Source: Pseudomonadota bacterium
Lineage (GTDB): Bacteria; Verrucomicrobiota; Verrucomicrobiia; Limisphaerales; SXTU01
Reading direction: 5' to 3'
NCBI GenBank assembly: GCA_009924135.1
Contig: RFSE01000054.1
Span: 1 to 32,005 of the forward strand
Length of the DNA: 32,005 nucleotides
The notes under the pieces are model-generated. The model made no database searches. It was not told the origin of the DNA and worked only from the letters and a program-made list of their open reading frames with translations. Below are positions 1 to 9,734 of this stretch, one piece after another. Both the position numbers and the translations under genes were made by a program. How positions within the stretch are numbered: the stretch's first letter is position 1; every line of letters starts with the position of its first letter.

Positions 1-848
1 TTCCAGATGTCGAACAGGCGGAAGAGCGCAAACACGGAGATTAACGTGAGTAGACCGTCGCTGCACAGCATCGAGAACGGAGGCAAAAGCTGATTAGGGT
101 GGCGTTGAGCATACAATATGGTCATCCCAAAAAAACAAAAAGGCATGGCGACAATTTCATCAAGCACGACCGAAGGTGGATCTTTTTGTTGCAAGATACG
201 TTCCGCCTGCCCGCAGAACCAAACCGAAGCAAGAGTGGCAGCCACTGCGCCAAGGAGAAAAAATTTGGCATCACCCGTATCCAGCAGCACACCTGTCCAA
301 CCCAGCCCAAGTAGCGAACCCCAAGTGCCCGGGGCTGTAGACATGACTCGTCCGATGCCGAGTCCTTGCGCGAACCAAACGATTAGCGAATCAACCAACT
401 TTGGTTCCGGTGGCCGATCCGTCGCGATGGTTTGATTGGCGTGCGTAAGTGGATCGGCGGCAGGGCGGTTGGCTGACTCGTTGCAGCTGTGTTGCTCAAA
501 AACTACACCCCCGCGCCTCATGCTGCGCAGGACCCTCGGGATTTGATTGATGCTGAACAACGCAATTCCGCTGGCGGCGATCAGGATGATTTGTCCGTCC
601 GGTAACCGCCACTGCCAGCCTAGCCCTACAGTGATTGCACCGAAGATCAAGGGCTTCGCCAAGAGTTCGATCACTTTGCTGTATTTGGGATGTTCGCCAG
701 CCCATTTAAGGCGCGACAGAAAGGACGGTAGCCGGATCATCGTCCATATTGAAAGCGCCAGCACGGATGCGGTTAAAACCAATTCCCATGGTCCTGGGCC
801 GTATCCGATCAGTGCTAGAAAAGTCTTCGGAGTAGAGGCATTGCTCAC
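1..848 (-). CDS. pgpA: Phosphatidylglycerophosphatase A-like membrane protein with N-terminal extension (3' end outside window)
   Basis: The frame stays open from a GTG at 848 to the window edge (282 codons). The C-terminal half has PgpA signatures: GIGRVMSTAPGTWGS from about residue 161, VVLDE at 227-231 with the acidic pair expected for metal binding, and LFRLFDIW at the edge, which in this family precedes a short KPxPI tail. PgpA dephosphorylates phosphatidylglycerophosphate to phosphatidylglycerol in the inner membrane, the step after PgsA, whose gene lies directly upstream. The GTG start overlaps the pgsA stop (ATGTGA), so translation is probably coupled. Odd: about 150 residues precede the PgpA domain, with roughly three hydrophobic segments and a polar linker; the family is normally only 150-180 residues. 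GC content looks lower than in neighbouring genes. The domain call is good; the role of the extension is unknown. Confidence 0.85.
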   Translation of the reverse strand, partial: MSNASTPKTFLALIGYGPGPWELVLTASVLALSIWTMIRLPSFLSRLKWAGEHPKYSKVIELLAKPLIFGAITVGLGWQWRLPDGQIILIAASGIALFSINQIPRVLRSMRRGGVVFEQHSCNESANRPAADPLTHANQTIATDRPPEPKLVDSLIVWFAQGLGIGRVMSTAPGTWGSLLGLGWTGVLLDTGDAKFFLLGAVAATLASVWFCGQAERILQQKDPPSVVLDEIVAMPFCFFGMTILYAQRHPNQLLPPFSMLCSDGLLTLISVFALFRLFDIW

Positions 849-1472
849 ATATCTTCCAGGTAAATCTGCCTATTCTTCCACAGGTAAAGCCCGCCGGAAG
901 TGAAAGTAAGAAGGAGGGTGGCCCACAACGCCACTTCGGCGAACCACGGCATCAGCAAACCGAACAGGTCGCGCAGCCACGGCCACCATTCGATGTGCGC
1001 GTCCAGCACGAGCAGCGAAATGATGGCGACGATCTGCGAGATGGTCTTGTGCTTGCCGTAGCGTTCGGCAGCGAGCGTCACGCCCTTGGAGGCGGCGAGC
1101 AGGCGCAGGCCCGTGATGGCCAGCTCGCGGGAGACGATCAAGACGGCCATCCACGCCTCCACACCCACGGCCGGCAGGATGCCGGTGTCCGGGTTGTACT
1201 TGCTCCGTTCGACGAGGGCGATGAAGGCTGAACAGGTGAGAATTTTGTCCGCCAGCGGGTCCATGAGGATGCCGAAACTGGTGATGAGCTTGCGCTGGCG
1301 GGCGATCTTGCCATCGAAGTAGTCCGTCAGGCCGGCGATGCTGAAAAGTACCAGCGCGATGGTGTCGTTCACTGGCGAGCGCGAGAAGATCGCCACCAGG
1401 AACAGCCCGGTGAGGACGAAACGCGAGACGGTGAGTTTATTGGGCAGGTTCACGCCAGTGTTCCCAGTCTCC

Positions 1473-1489
<17 letters not shown>
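845..1489 (-). CDS. pgsA: CDP-diacylglycerol--glycerol-3-phosphate 3-phosphatidyltransferase
   Basis: Integral membrane enzyme of 214 residues that makes phosphatidylglycerophosphate from CDP-diacylglycerol and glycerol-3-phosphate. The complete CDP-alcohol phosphatidyltransferase signature is visible: D56xxD59G60xxA63R64, then G73xxxD77xxxD81, which binds the metal and CDP. Several hydrophobic helices follow, and the length is typical of PgsA. The ATG at 1489 overlaps the end of rimO by 17 bases; a GTG at 1453 just before LPNKLTVSRF is a possible alternative. The stop overlaps the start of the pgpA-like gene, so two successive steps of phosphatidylglycerol synthesis are encoded back to back. 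Other CDP-alcohol transferases share the motif; the pgpA neighbour supports PgsA. Confidence 0.93.
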
Positions 1490-3173
<1,684 letters not shown>

Positions 3174-3389
3174 AGAGGCCGTCAGGGTATTCCATATGCC
3201 TGTGGCGGGCAATCAGGGAAAATTTTCGCGGTGGGTCCGATGCAGGTTGTCCGTAAATTTTGCATTGCGAACGCTTTTCCGGCACGCCAGTTGCGTAAGG
3301 TAAACTGGCACACGCGGATGCGCGAAAAGTGCGGCAAATTTCAGCGGGACTGGTTAAGATTGGTCGGCGTGAACGAAACAAGACACGAC

Positions 3390-3479
3390 ATGTTGCAAAG
3401 TTACGAACACGAAGGTTACTTCGACGAAATGGTGGAGCGGAGCGACAAGGCTCGCCCGCATTACCGCAAGTTCCGGTAG
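3390..3479 (+). pseudogene. Upstream N-terminal fragment of the ATP-grasp gene, ended by an in-frame TAG
   Basis: ATG at 3390 opens a 29-codon frame (YFDEMVERSDKARPHYRKFR at its end) that stops at TAG 3477-3479. The same frame continues without further stops into the ATP-grasp gene that can start at TTG 3507 (3390 and 3507 are in phase). The fragment carries the conserved start of the family (acidic FDEM, then RPHY), as the second copy in this window does (FDELLTRSAEPREHY). Reading the TAG as CAG (Gln) would give a seamless normal N-terminus, so a single C-to-T change is the simplest explanation. Alternatives are a base-call error, readthrough, or reinitiation at 3507. Confidence 0.75.
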
Positions 3480-3506
3480 CACTTTACCGCCCTTACGCCC
3501 GAGGAA

Positions 3507-4826
3507 TTGGAGCACAAGCGCCGTTCCTTGGACGTGGCGTTTCTGCGCCAGGGCATCACTTTCAATGTCTATGGCGATTCCGCCGGCACGGAGAAGATTT
3601 TCCCCTTCGACATGCTGCCGCGCATCATCCCGGCCAAGGAATGGGAGTATCTGGAGCGGGGGCTGACCCAGCGCATCACGGCGCTCAACCTGTTCCTCCA
3701 CGATATTTACCACGAGCAGCGCATCCTCAAGGACGGCGTCATCCCTCCGCACTACGTCCTGTCCGGAAAGCACTTTCGCCGCGAGTTTGCCGGGTTCAAC
3801 GTGCCCAAGGACATTTACATCCATGTCTGCGGCACCGACCTGATCCGCGATGGGGACGGGCAATGGCTGGTGCTGGAGGATAACGGTCGTTGTCCCAGCG
3901 GGGTGAGCTACGTGCTCGAAAACCGCCGGGCGATGAAGCGTTCCTTCCCGGGCATGTTCGAGGACATCGGCGTGCGGCCGGTCGAGGACTATCCGCAGGA
4001 ACTGCTGCGCATGCTCAATCACATCGCGCCGGCCGGGGTGGCGGACCCGACCGTCGTGCTGTTGACTCCCGGGGCTTACAACTCGGCCTACTTTGAGCAC
4101 ACCTACCTCGCGCGGCAGATGGGCATCGAGATCGTTGAGGGGCGCGACCTCGTGGTGCGGGATGCGCGGGTGTTCATGCGGACCACCAAGGGCCTGCGCC
4201 CGGTGCACGTGATTTACCGGCGCATTGATGACGATTTCCTCGATCCGACGGTGTTCCGGCGTGACTCGATGCTGGGCGTGCCTGGCCTGGTCCGTGCCTA
4301 CCGCGCCGGAAACGTATCGCTCGCCAACTCCATTGGCACCGGCATTGCCGATGACAAGGTGATTTATTACTTCGTTCCCCGGATGATCAAATACTATCTG
4401 GATCAGGAACCGATCATCCCCAATGTCCCCACCTACCTCGCCAATGAGGAGGCGGACAAGAAGTACATCCTGGAAAACCTGTCCAAGCTGGTTGTGAAAG
4501 CGGCCAACGAATCGGGTGGTTACGGCATGCTCATGGGCCCGAAGGCCTCGAAAGACGAGATCGAGACATTCCGCAAACAGGTCGAGGCTGATCCGCGCAA
4601 CTACATCGCGCAGCCTATGATTTCCCTGTCGCGGCATCCGACCCATGTGGATGGCAAGTTCGAGGGCCGCCACATCGATCTGCGCCCGTTCATCCTCTAT
4701 GGCGACAAGATCACCATCGTTCCGGGCGGTCTCACCCGGGTGGCCTTGCGCAAGGGCTCACTGGTCGTCAACTCATCGCAAGGCGGCGGGAGCAAGGATA
4801 CGTGGGTGCTGTATGGAGATGAGTAA
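3507..4826 (+). CDS. Circularly permuted ATP-grasp protein (DUF404/DUF407 type)
   Basis: From TTG 3507 the protein has 439 residues; with the upstream piece at 3390 it would have 478, nearer the usual size. Family landmarks: [58 protein letters not shown], the SMLGVPGLV segment, [15 protein letters not shown], and the terminal [20 protein letters not shown] and [10 protein letters not shown]. These proteins are predicted ATP-dependent carboxylate-amine ligases; the substrate is not known. It is followed by an alpha-E gene and a DUF2126 transglutaminase, its usual partners. The TAG at 3477 removes the normal start, so expression would need the TTG or readthrough. A fused paralogue lies at 10164. 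Cytoplasmic: no signal peptide or membrane segment is seen. Confidence 0.88.
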   Translation: MEHKRRSLDVAFLRQGITFNVYGDSAGTEKIFPFDMLPRIIPAKEWEYLERGLTQRITALNLFLHDIYHEQRILKDGVIPPHYVLSGKHFRREFAGFNVPKDIYIHVCGTDLIRDGDGQWLVLEDNGRCPSGVSYVLENRRAMKRSFPGMFEDIGVRPVEDYPQELLRMLNHIAPAGVADPTVVLLTPGAYNSAYFEHTYLARQMGIEIVEGRDLVVRDARVFMRTTKGLRPVHVIYRRIDDDFLDPTVFRRDSMLGVPGLVRAYRAGNVSLANSIGTGIADDKVIYYFVPRMIKYYLDQEPIIPNVPTYLANEEADKKYILENLSKLVVKAANESGGYGMLMGPKASKDEIETFRKQVEADPRNYIAQPMISLSRHPTHVDGKFEGRHIDLRPFILYGDKITIVPGGLTRVALRKGSLVVNSSQGGGSKDTWVLYGDE

Positions 4827-4842
4827 GTCACATTTCAAATTC

Positions 4843-4932
4843 CGATTTACGAATTACGATTCACGATCCCGGCCGCAGCCGTGGGCGGAATTGGCGTCAG
4901 TGCACGTAAATCGTAAATCTTAAATCGTAAAT
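4843..4932. repeat. Intergenic element: inverted heptamer arrays around a GC-rich core
   Basis: Left arm 4843-4870: CGATTTA, CGAATTA, CGATTCA, CGATCCC. Right arm 4905-4932: CGTAAAT, CGTAAAT, CTTAAAT, CGTAAAT. The left unit is close to the reverse complement of the right unit (TAAATCG), so the arms can pair around the GC-rich core 4871-4904. The right arm ends four bases before the ATG of the alpha-E gene and occupies the place of a Shine-Dalgarno sequence; none is visible. Confidence 0.85.
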
Positions 4933-4936
4933 CAAA

Positions 4937-5962
4937 ATGCTGTCCCGCGTCGCCAACTGCCTCTACTGGATGGCCCGTTACATCGAACGGGCCGAGAACA
5001 TCGCACGCATCGTGGATGTGAACCTCCAGCTCCTCCTGGACTTTCGCAGCCTCAATGACCAGCGCCTCGCCGATCACTGGATGCCCATCATCCAGAGCAC
5101 GGGTGACGAGGAGGCCTTCCTCAAGCTCTACAAGAAGGCCAATGGCAAAAACGTCACTGAGTTCCTCGTCTTCCAGATGGAGAATTCCAACTCGATCGTG
5201 CAGTCCATCTGCCAGGCGCGCGAGAACGCCCGCATGGTGCGTGACCAGATCACCAGCGAACTGTGGGAGGAGCTGAACCGTCTTTATCTTTTCGTCCGTT
5301 CGCCGCAGGCCCGGCAGGTGTGGAAGGAAAGCCCCAGCGAGTTCTTCCAGCAGGTCAAGGCCTCGTCGCTCATCCTCATCGGCCTCACGCGCGCCACATC
5401 AATCCGCAACGAAGGGTGGAACTTCAGCGAGGCGGGCAAGTTTCTGGAACGCGCCGACAAGATTTCCCGCATCCTTGACCTCCGTTACCACACCTTGCCG
5501 GAGAAGGGCGCGCCCACCACGGTGAGCCAGACCGAGGCGCTCGAGTGGTCCGCAATCCTGCGTTCGTGCAGCAGTTGGGATGCGTACAAGTCCATTCACA
5601 GCGCCGAGGTGCATCCCAAGCTCGTGGCCGAATTCCTCCTGCTCCGCGAGGACTTCCCGCGTTCAGCGCGCTTTTGCATCACGGAACTGAACCGTGCGTT
5701 GCGCCGTATTTCCGGTGTGTCGGAAGGCCGCTTCTCCAACGATGCCGAGAAGCTGGCCGGGCGGCTGGAGGCCGAACTGCAGTTCAGCACCGTGGACGAC
5801 ATCTTCACCGACGGGTTGCACCAGTACCTGGACCAGTTCCAGCTCAAGCTCAACGCCATCGGCGACGCCTTGTTCAGCGCCTACTTCTTCCAGTCAATCG
5901 CCAGCATGGACGACCAGATGCTGGTACAACAGGAAGAGCAGCAGCAGCAAAGTAGAGGTTAG
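4937..5962 (+). CDS. Alpha-E domain protein (DUF403)
   Basis: 341 residues beginning MLSRVANCLYWMARYIERAE, the characteristic start of the alpha-E family, which is all helical and always found with circularly permuted ATP-grasp proteins, either beside them or fused. Further conserved stretches are ENARMVRDQITSELWEELN and AGKFLERADKISRILDLRYH. The helical domain is thought to act with the ATP-grasp enzyme; its biochemical role is not established. The family is usually near 310-320 residues; the excess here is a glutamine-rich tail (QQEEQQQQSRG). The TAG stop lies inside the first heptamer units of the following repeat element, which suggests that element replaced the original end of the gene. 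The start lies four bases after another heptamer array, with no ribosome binding site visible. Confidence 0.92.
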   Translation: MLSRVANCLYWMARYIERAENIARIVDVNLQLLLDFRSLNDQRLADHWMPIIQSTGDEEAFLKLYKKANGKNVTEFLVFQMENSNSIVQSICQARENARMVRDQITSELWEELNRLYLFVRSPQARQVWKESPSEFFQQVKASSLILIGLTRATSIRNEGWNFSEAGKFLERADKISRILDLRYHTLPEKGAPTTVSQTEALEWSAILRSCSSWDAYKSIHSAEVHPKLVAEFLLLREDFPRSARFCITELNRALRRISGVSEGRFSNDAEKLAGRLEAELQFSTVDDIFTDGLHQYLDQFQLKLNAIGDALFSAYFFQSIASMDDQMLVQQEEQQQQSRG

Positions 5963-6063
5963 CGATTAGCGGTTAGCAATTAGCGATTAGTGCACCGCCA
6001 CCCGCCACCCGCCACCCGTCACCCACCACCGGCTAAAAGCTAAACGCTAACAGCTAACAGCTT
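5957..6063. repeat. Intergenic element: three consecutive heptamer arrays, outer two inverted
   Basis: 5957-5991 holds five units of type GRTTAGC; 5995-6029 holds five units of type CCGCCAC; 6032-6059 holds GCTAAAA, GCTAAAC, GCTAACA, GCTAACA. The first and third arrays are inverted relative to each other (GGTTAGC against GCTAACC) and flank the GC-rich middle array. The element fills the whole gap between the alpha-E and DUF2126 genes, supplies the TAG stop of the former, and ends six bases before the ATG of the latter. The plan matches the element at 4843, with a different unit sequence. Confidence 0.88.
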
Positions 6064-6069
6064 CCCAAC

Positions 6070-9000
6070 ATGTCCATCCACGTCGCCCTCCACCACCGCA
6101 CGAATTACCGGTACGACCGGCTTGTCACCCTCGGGCCGCAGATCGTCCGGCTGCGACCGGCGCCGCATTGCCGTACGCGCATCCTGAGCTACTCGCTGCG
6201 CATCGCACCGGATAAACATTTCATCAACTGGCAGCAGGACCCGCAGTCCAACTACCTCGCGCGGCTCGTCTTCCCCGAGCAGACACGCGAGTTCAACGTC
6301 GAGGTGGACCTGGTGGCGGAGATGTCGGTGCTGAACCCTTTCGACTTCTTTCTGGAGCCGGACGCGGAAAAGTTCCCGTTCCACTACGATCCGACGCTCG
6401 ACCATGAACTGGAGCCGTTCCAGCTCAAGTGCCCGCTCACGCCCAAATTCCAAGCGTACCTGGCCACGGTGTCCCGTGAGGCGCTGGGTGAGAACGTCAC
6501 GTTCCTGAATCGCCGCCGGGCTCCGGTGCCCCATTCCGAAGTGGGGGAAGATGTCCATGCGCACGGCCACATGCCCGAGGTCGGCCAGCTTCATCCGGAC
6601 CCCGACAAGGACACCCGCCCGCGTACGATTGATTTCCTCGTCGCCTTCAATCAACGGCTCTGGAAAGACATCAAGTACCTCATCCGCTTGGAACCCGGCG
6701 TGCAAAAGCCGGAGGAAACCCTCACCACGCTCAGTGGTTCCTGCCGCGATTCCGCGTGGCTGCTCGTGCAGCTCTTCCGCCACTGCGGCCTGGCCGCCCG
6801 CTTCGTCAGTGGCTATTTGATCCAGCTCAAGCCGGACGTGAAATCGCTCGACGGTCCCAGCGGGGCGGAGCAGGACGGCGTGGACGAGTGCGAGTGCGAG
6901 TTCAAGGTGGACATGAAGGTCACGCGCATCCACGAGTCGCCGCGCGTCACGAAGCCTTACACCGAGGAGCAGTGGAAGGAAATCGAGCGCCTTGGTCACA
7001 CCGTGGATGCGGCTCTCAAGAAACACGATGTGCGCCTCACCATGGGCGGTGAGCCGACGTTTGTGAGCATTGATGACATGGACGGCGCGGAGTGGAACAT
7101 CTCCGCGCTTGGACCCACGAAACGTCCGCTGGCAGATGAGTTGATCCGCCGCCTGCAACGCCGCTTCGCACCCGGGGCGCTGCTGCACTACGGGCAGGGC
7201 AAGGCGTATCCCGGCGAGTCCCTGCCGCGTTGGGCGTTCGCCTGCTACTGGCGGCGTGACGGCAAGCCCATCTGGGAAAATCCCGCACTCATTGCGGACG
7301 AGAAGTCGCAGTACGGCCACACCATCGATCACTCGGCCCGTTTCATGGCCGCACTGGCCGACCGCATCCAGGCTGACCCGCAGTGGATCATGCCCGGCTA
7401 CGAAGATCCGTTCTACCACCTGTGGAAGGAACGTCGGCTGCCTGCCAACGTGGACCCGCACAAGGCGAACTTGAAGGACGAGGAAGAACGCGCGCGGCTG
7501 GCCAAGGTGCTGGAACGTGGCTTGGACCGAGTCGTCGGTCATGTGCTTCCCGTGCAGCGCGCGTGGCGGAACTGCTTCCCCATCTGGGCCAGCGGGCCGT
7601 GGTTTCTGCGGGCCGAGAAGCTTTACCTGTTCCCGGGGGATTCTCCCATGGGCTTCCGGCTGCCCCTCGATTCACTCCCCTGGGTGAGCCAGTCGGACTA
7701 TCCCTATCTCAACGAACTTGATCCCACCGTCGCCCGTCCGCCGCTGCCGGATCGTGCCGAGTTCCGGCAACGCTATCTGCAAGTCAACACGCCGGCCCGT
7801 ACGAAGGCCGCTGCGCTCCGGCGTCGCGAACAAACGGAAGAAGCCGCGCGGAAAGCCGAACTGCTCGACGACCCGACAAAGCAGCCAGGGCGGGGCGAGT
7901 CGGCCGCCTGGATCATCCGCACAGCACTTTGCGTTGAACCGCGTGGCGGACGGTTGCACGTCTTCATGCCGCCTGTCGCGACGCTGGAGGACTATCTGGA
8001 ACTGGTCGCTGCCATTGAGGACACCGCTGCGCAGTTGAAAACACCGGTAACCATCGAAGGATACACGCCGCCTTCTGACCCGCGCCTCAATGTGCTCAAG
8101 GTCACGCCTGATCCGGGCGTCATCGAGGTCAACATGCACCCGACTTCGACGTGGGACGAGATGGTCAAACAGACCACCACGCTCTACGAGGAGGCGCGTC
8201 AAACCCGTCTCGGCACCGAGAAGTTCATGCTCGACGGCCGGCACACCGGCACGGGCGGCGGCAACCACATCGTCATTGGCGGCGCGACGCCGACCGATTC
8301 GCCGCTCCTGCGCCGGCCCGACCTGCTCAAGAGCCTCATCGCTTACTGGCAGAACCATCCGTCGCTGTCGTTCCTCTTCAGCAGCCTGTCCATCGGCCCG
8401 ACGAGTCAAAGCCCGCGCATTGACGAGGCGCGTAATGATTCGCTCTACGAGTTGGAAGTTGCGTTCAAGCAGATCAAGAACTTCGAGCCCGTGCCGGCCT
8501 GGCAGACGGACCGCCTGTTCCGCAACCTGCTCATCGACGCCACGGGCAACACCCACCGCGCCGAGTTCTGCATCGACAAACTCTACTCGCCCGACAGCAG
8601 CAGTGGCCGCCTTGGCCTGCTGGAGATGCGTGCGTTTGAGATGCCGCCGCACGCCGAGATGAGTTTGGCGCAGCAGTTGTTGTTGCGCACGCTGGTCGCG
8701 AAATTCTGGCAGCAGCCCTACGACGCGAAACTCGTCCGCTGGGGCACGCAGATTCACGATCGTTGGATGCTGCCGCACTTCGTCTGGTCGGACTTGCAGG
8801 ATGTGGTGTCCGATTTGAAAGATGCGGGCTACGCTATGAAATCCGAGTGGTTCGCCCCGCATTTCGAGTTCCGTTTCCCGCAGTTCGGGGACATGCAGGT
8901 GCGTAACACCGCGCTCGAACTCCGTCAGGCATTGGAGCCATGGCACGTCCTCGGTGAGGAGCCGGGCGGGGGTGGGACGGTGCGTTACGTGGATTCGTCG

Positions 9001-9414
9001 CTCGAACGCGTGCAGGTCAAGGCCCGGGGCCTTACCGACTCGCGTCACATCATCACATGCAACGGCCACGCCATCCCGCTGCATCCCACGGGAACGCATG
9101 GCGAGTACATTGCGGGCGTCCGTTATCGGGCGTGGCAGCCGGCGTCCTGCCTGCAGCCGACCATCGGCGTGCACGCGCCCATTACGTTCGACGTGGTGGA
9201 TTCATGGAACGGCAAGAGCATCGGCGGCTGCACGTATCATGTGGCCCACCCCGGCGGGCGCAACTACACCAGCTTTCCGGTGAACGCCTATGAGGCCGAG
9301 AGCCGGCGCCTCGCGCGGTTCTTCCGCCTCGGCCACACGCCGGGGCCGGTCAAGGTCAAGCGGGCCGAGATCAATCCGGAGATGCCCTTCACGCTGGATT
9401 TGCGGAATGTGTGA
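6070..9414 (+). CDS. DUF2126 transglutaminase-family protein lacking the catalytic His/Asp segment
   Basis: Large cytoplasmic protein of 1114 residues. The N-terminal beta domain (MSIHVALHHRTNYRYDR onward) is followed by a transglutaminase-like core with the nucleophile Cys225 in GSCRDSAWLL. The DUF2126 region runs from about residue 320 (LTMGGEPTFVSIDDMDGAEW) to the end, with DGRHTGTGGGNHIVIGG and EFCIDKLYSP as landmarks. In relatives, the stretch after LDGPSG runs on into an HAW motif and a GLDPTSG motif that supply the catalytic His and Asp. Here GPSGAEQD (to residue 269) passes straight into GVDECECEF, so about 50 residues are absent with the frame kept. Peptidase or transferase activity by the classical triad should therefore be lost, while the DUF2126 part is intact. 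Usual partners, ATP-grasp and alpha-E, lie just upstream. No Shine-Dalgarno is seen before the ATG. Confidence 0.92.
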   Translation: MSIHVALHHRTNYRYDRLVTLGPQIVRLRPAPHCRTRILSYSLRIAPDKHFINWQQDPQSNYLARLVFPEQTREFNVEVDLVAEMSVLNPFDFFLEPDAEKFPFHYDPTLDHELEPFQLKCPLTPKFQAYLATVSREALGENVTFLNRRRAPVPHSEVGEDVHAHGHMPEVGQLHPDPDKDTRPRTIDFLVAFNQRLWKDIKYLIRLEPGVQKPEETLTTLSGSCRDSAWLLVQLFRHCGLAARFVSGYLIQLKPDVKSLDGPSGAEQDGVDECECEFKVDMKVTRIHESPRVTKPYTEEQWKEIERLGHTVDAALKKHDVRLTMGGEPTFVSIDDMDGAEWNISALGPTKRPLADELIRRLQRRFAPGALLHYGQGKAYPGESLPRWAFACYWRRDGKPIWENPALIADEKSQYGHTIDHSARFMAALADRIQADPQWIMPGYEDPFYHLWKERRLPANVDPHKANLKDEEERARLAKVLERGLDRVVGHVLPVQRAWRNCFPIWASGPWFLRAEKLYLFPGDSPMGFRLPLDSLPWVSQSDYPYLNELDPTVARPPLPDRAEFRQRYLQVNTPARTKAAALRRREQTEEAARKAELLDDPTKQPGRGESAAWIIRTALCVEPRGGRLHVFMPPVATLEDYLELVAAIEDTAAQLKTPVTIEGYTPPSDPRLNVLKVTPDPGVIEVNMHPTSTWDEMVKQTTTLYEEARQTRLGTEKFMLDGRHTGTGGGNHIVIGGATPTDSPLLRRPDLLKSLIAYWQNHPSLSFLFSSLSIGPTSQSPRIDEARNDSLYELEVAFKQIKNFEPVPAWQTDRLFRNLLIDATGNTHRAEFCIDKLYSPDSSSGRLGLLEMRAFEMPPHAEMSLAQQLLLRTLVAKFWQQPYDAKLVRWGTQIHDRWMLPHFVWSDLQDVVSDLKDAGYAMKSEWFAPHFEFRFPQFGDMQVRNTALELRQALEPWHVLGEEPGGGGTVRYVDSSLERVQVKARGLTDSRHIITCNGHAIPLHPTGTHGEYIAGVRYRAWQPASCLQPTIGVHAPITFDVVDSWNGKSIGGCTYHVAHPGGRNYTSFPVNAYEAESRRLARFFRLGHTPGPVKVKRAEINPEMPFTLDLRNV

Positions 9415-9461
9415 CCGGGGGAAGACTTGGCAGGTGAATCCCAGTGTGGTTTCTTAACGGC

Positions 9462-9734
9462 ATGAAGACAGCGACTATTGAACTGCCCGACGCGGTGTTC
9501 AACCTGCTTGAGCGCGAGGCTGCCATCCAGCACCGGTCGCTGGGGGGCTATCTCGCCGCCTTGGTTGAGGGGCAGGCTGGTTTGATCAACCCCTCGAAGT
9601 CGGCGCGTCAGGAGCCGGAACTGCCGTTGATCCGGTCCGATGCTCCGGGGCAGGCCCATATCACCAACGAGTTGCTCGCACAAATCGAGGAGCAGGAAGA
9701 AGCCGCACACCATGCCCGCCTTGCCGGACGCTAA
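9462..9734 (+). CDS. VapB-type antitoxin
   Basis: 90 residues from the ATG at 9462; a GTG at 9444 is in frame but adds only an unconserved MWFLNG. It starts MKTATIELPDAVFNLLEREA, which fits a short beta-strand then helix as in ribbon-helix-helix DNA-binding antitoxins. The C-terminal half has LPLIRSDAPGQAHITNELL, a segment common in VapB proteins paired with PIN toxins of this type. The next gene is a PIN-domain protein whose start overlaps this gene by 23 bases, the usual arrangement of such pairs. It presumably neutralises the toxin and represses the pair. Confidence 0.78.
   Translation: MKTATIELPDAVFNLLEREAAIQHRSLGGYLAALVEGQAGLINPSKSARQEPELPLIRSDAPGQAHITNELLAQIEEQEEAAHHARLAGR

Noticed and set aside
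3354-4673. Long minus-strand frame (439 codons) opposite the ATP-grasp gene
   Set aside because: It mirrors the true gene codon for codon; composition is His/Arg/Val-rich with no domain, as expected of an antisense shadow in GC-rich DNA.
6040-9174. Two 500-codon minus-strand frames opposite the DUF2126 gene
   Set aside because: Both are antisense to conserved coding sequence and show no recognisable motifs.
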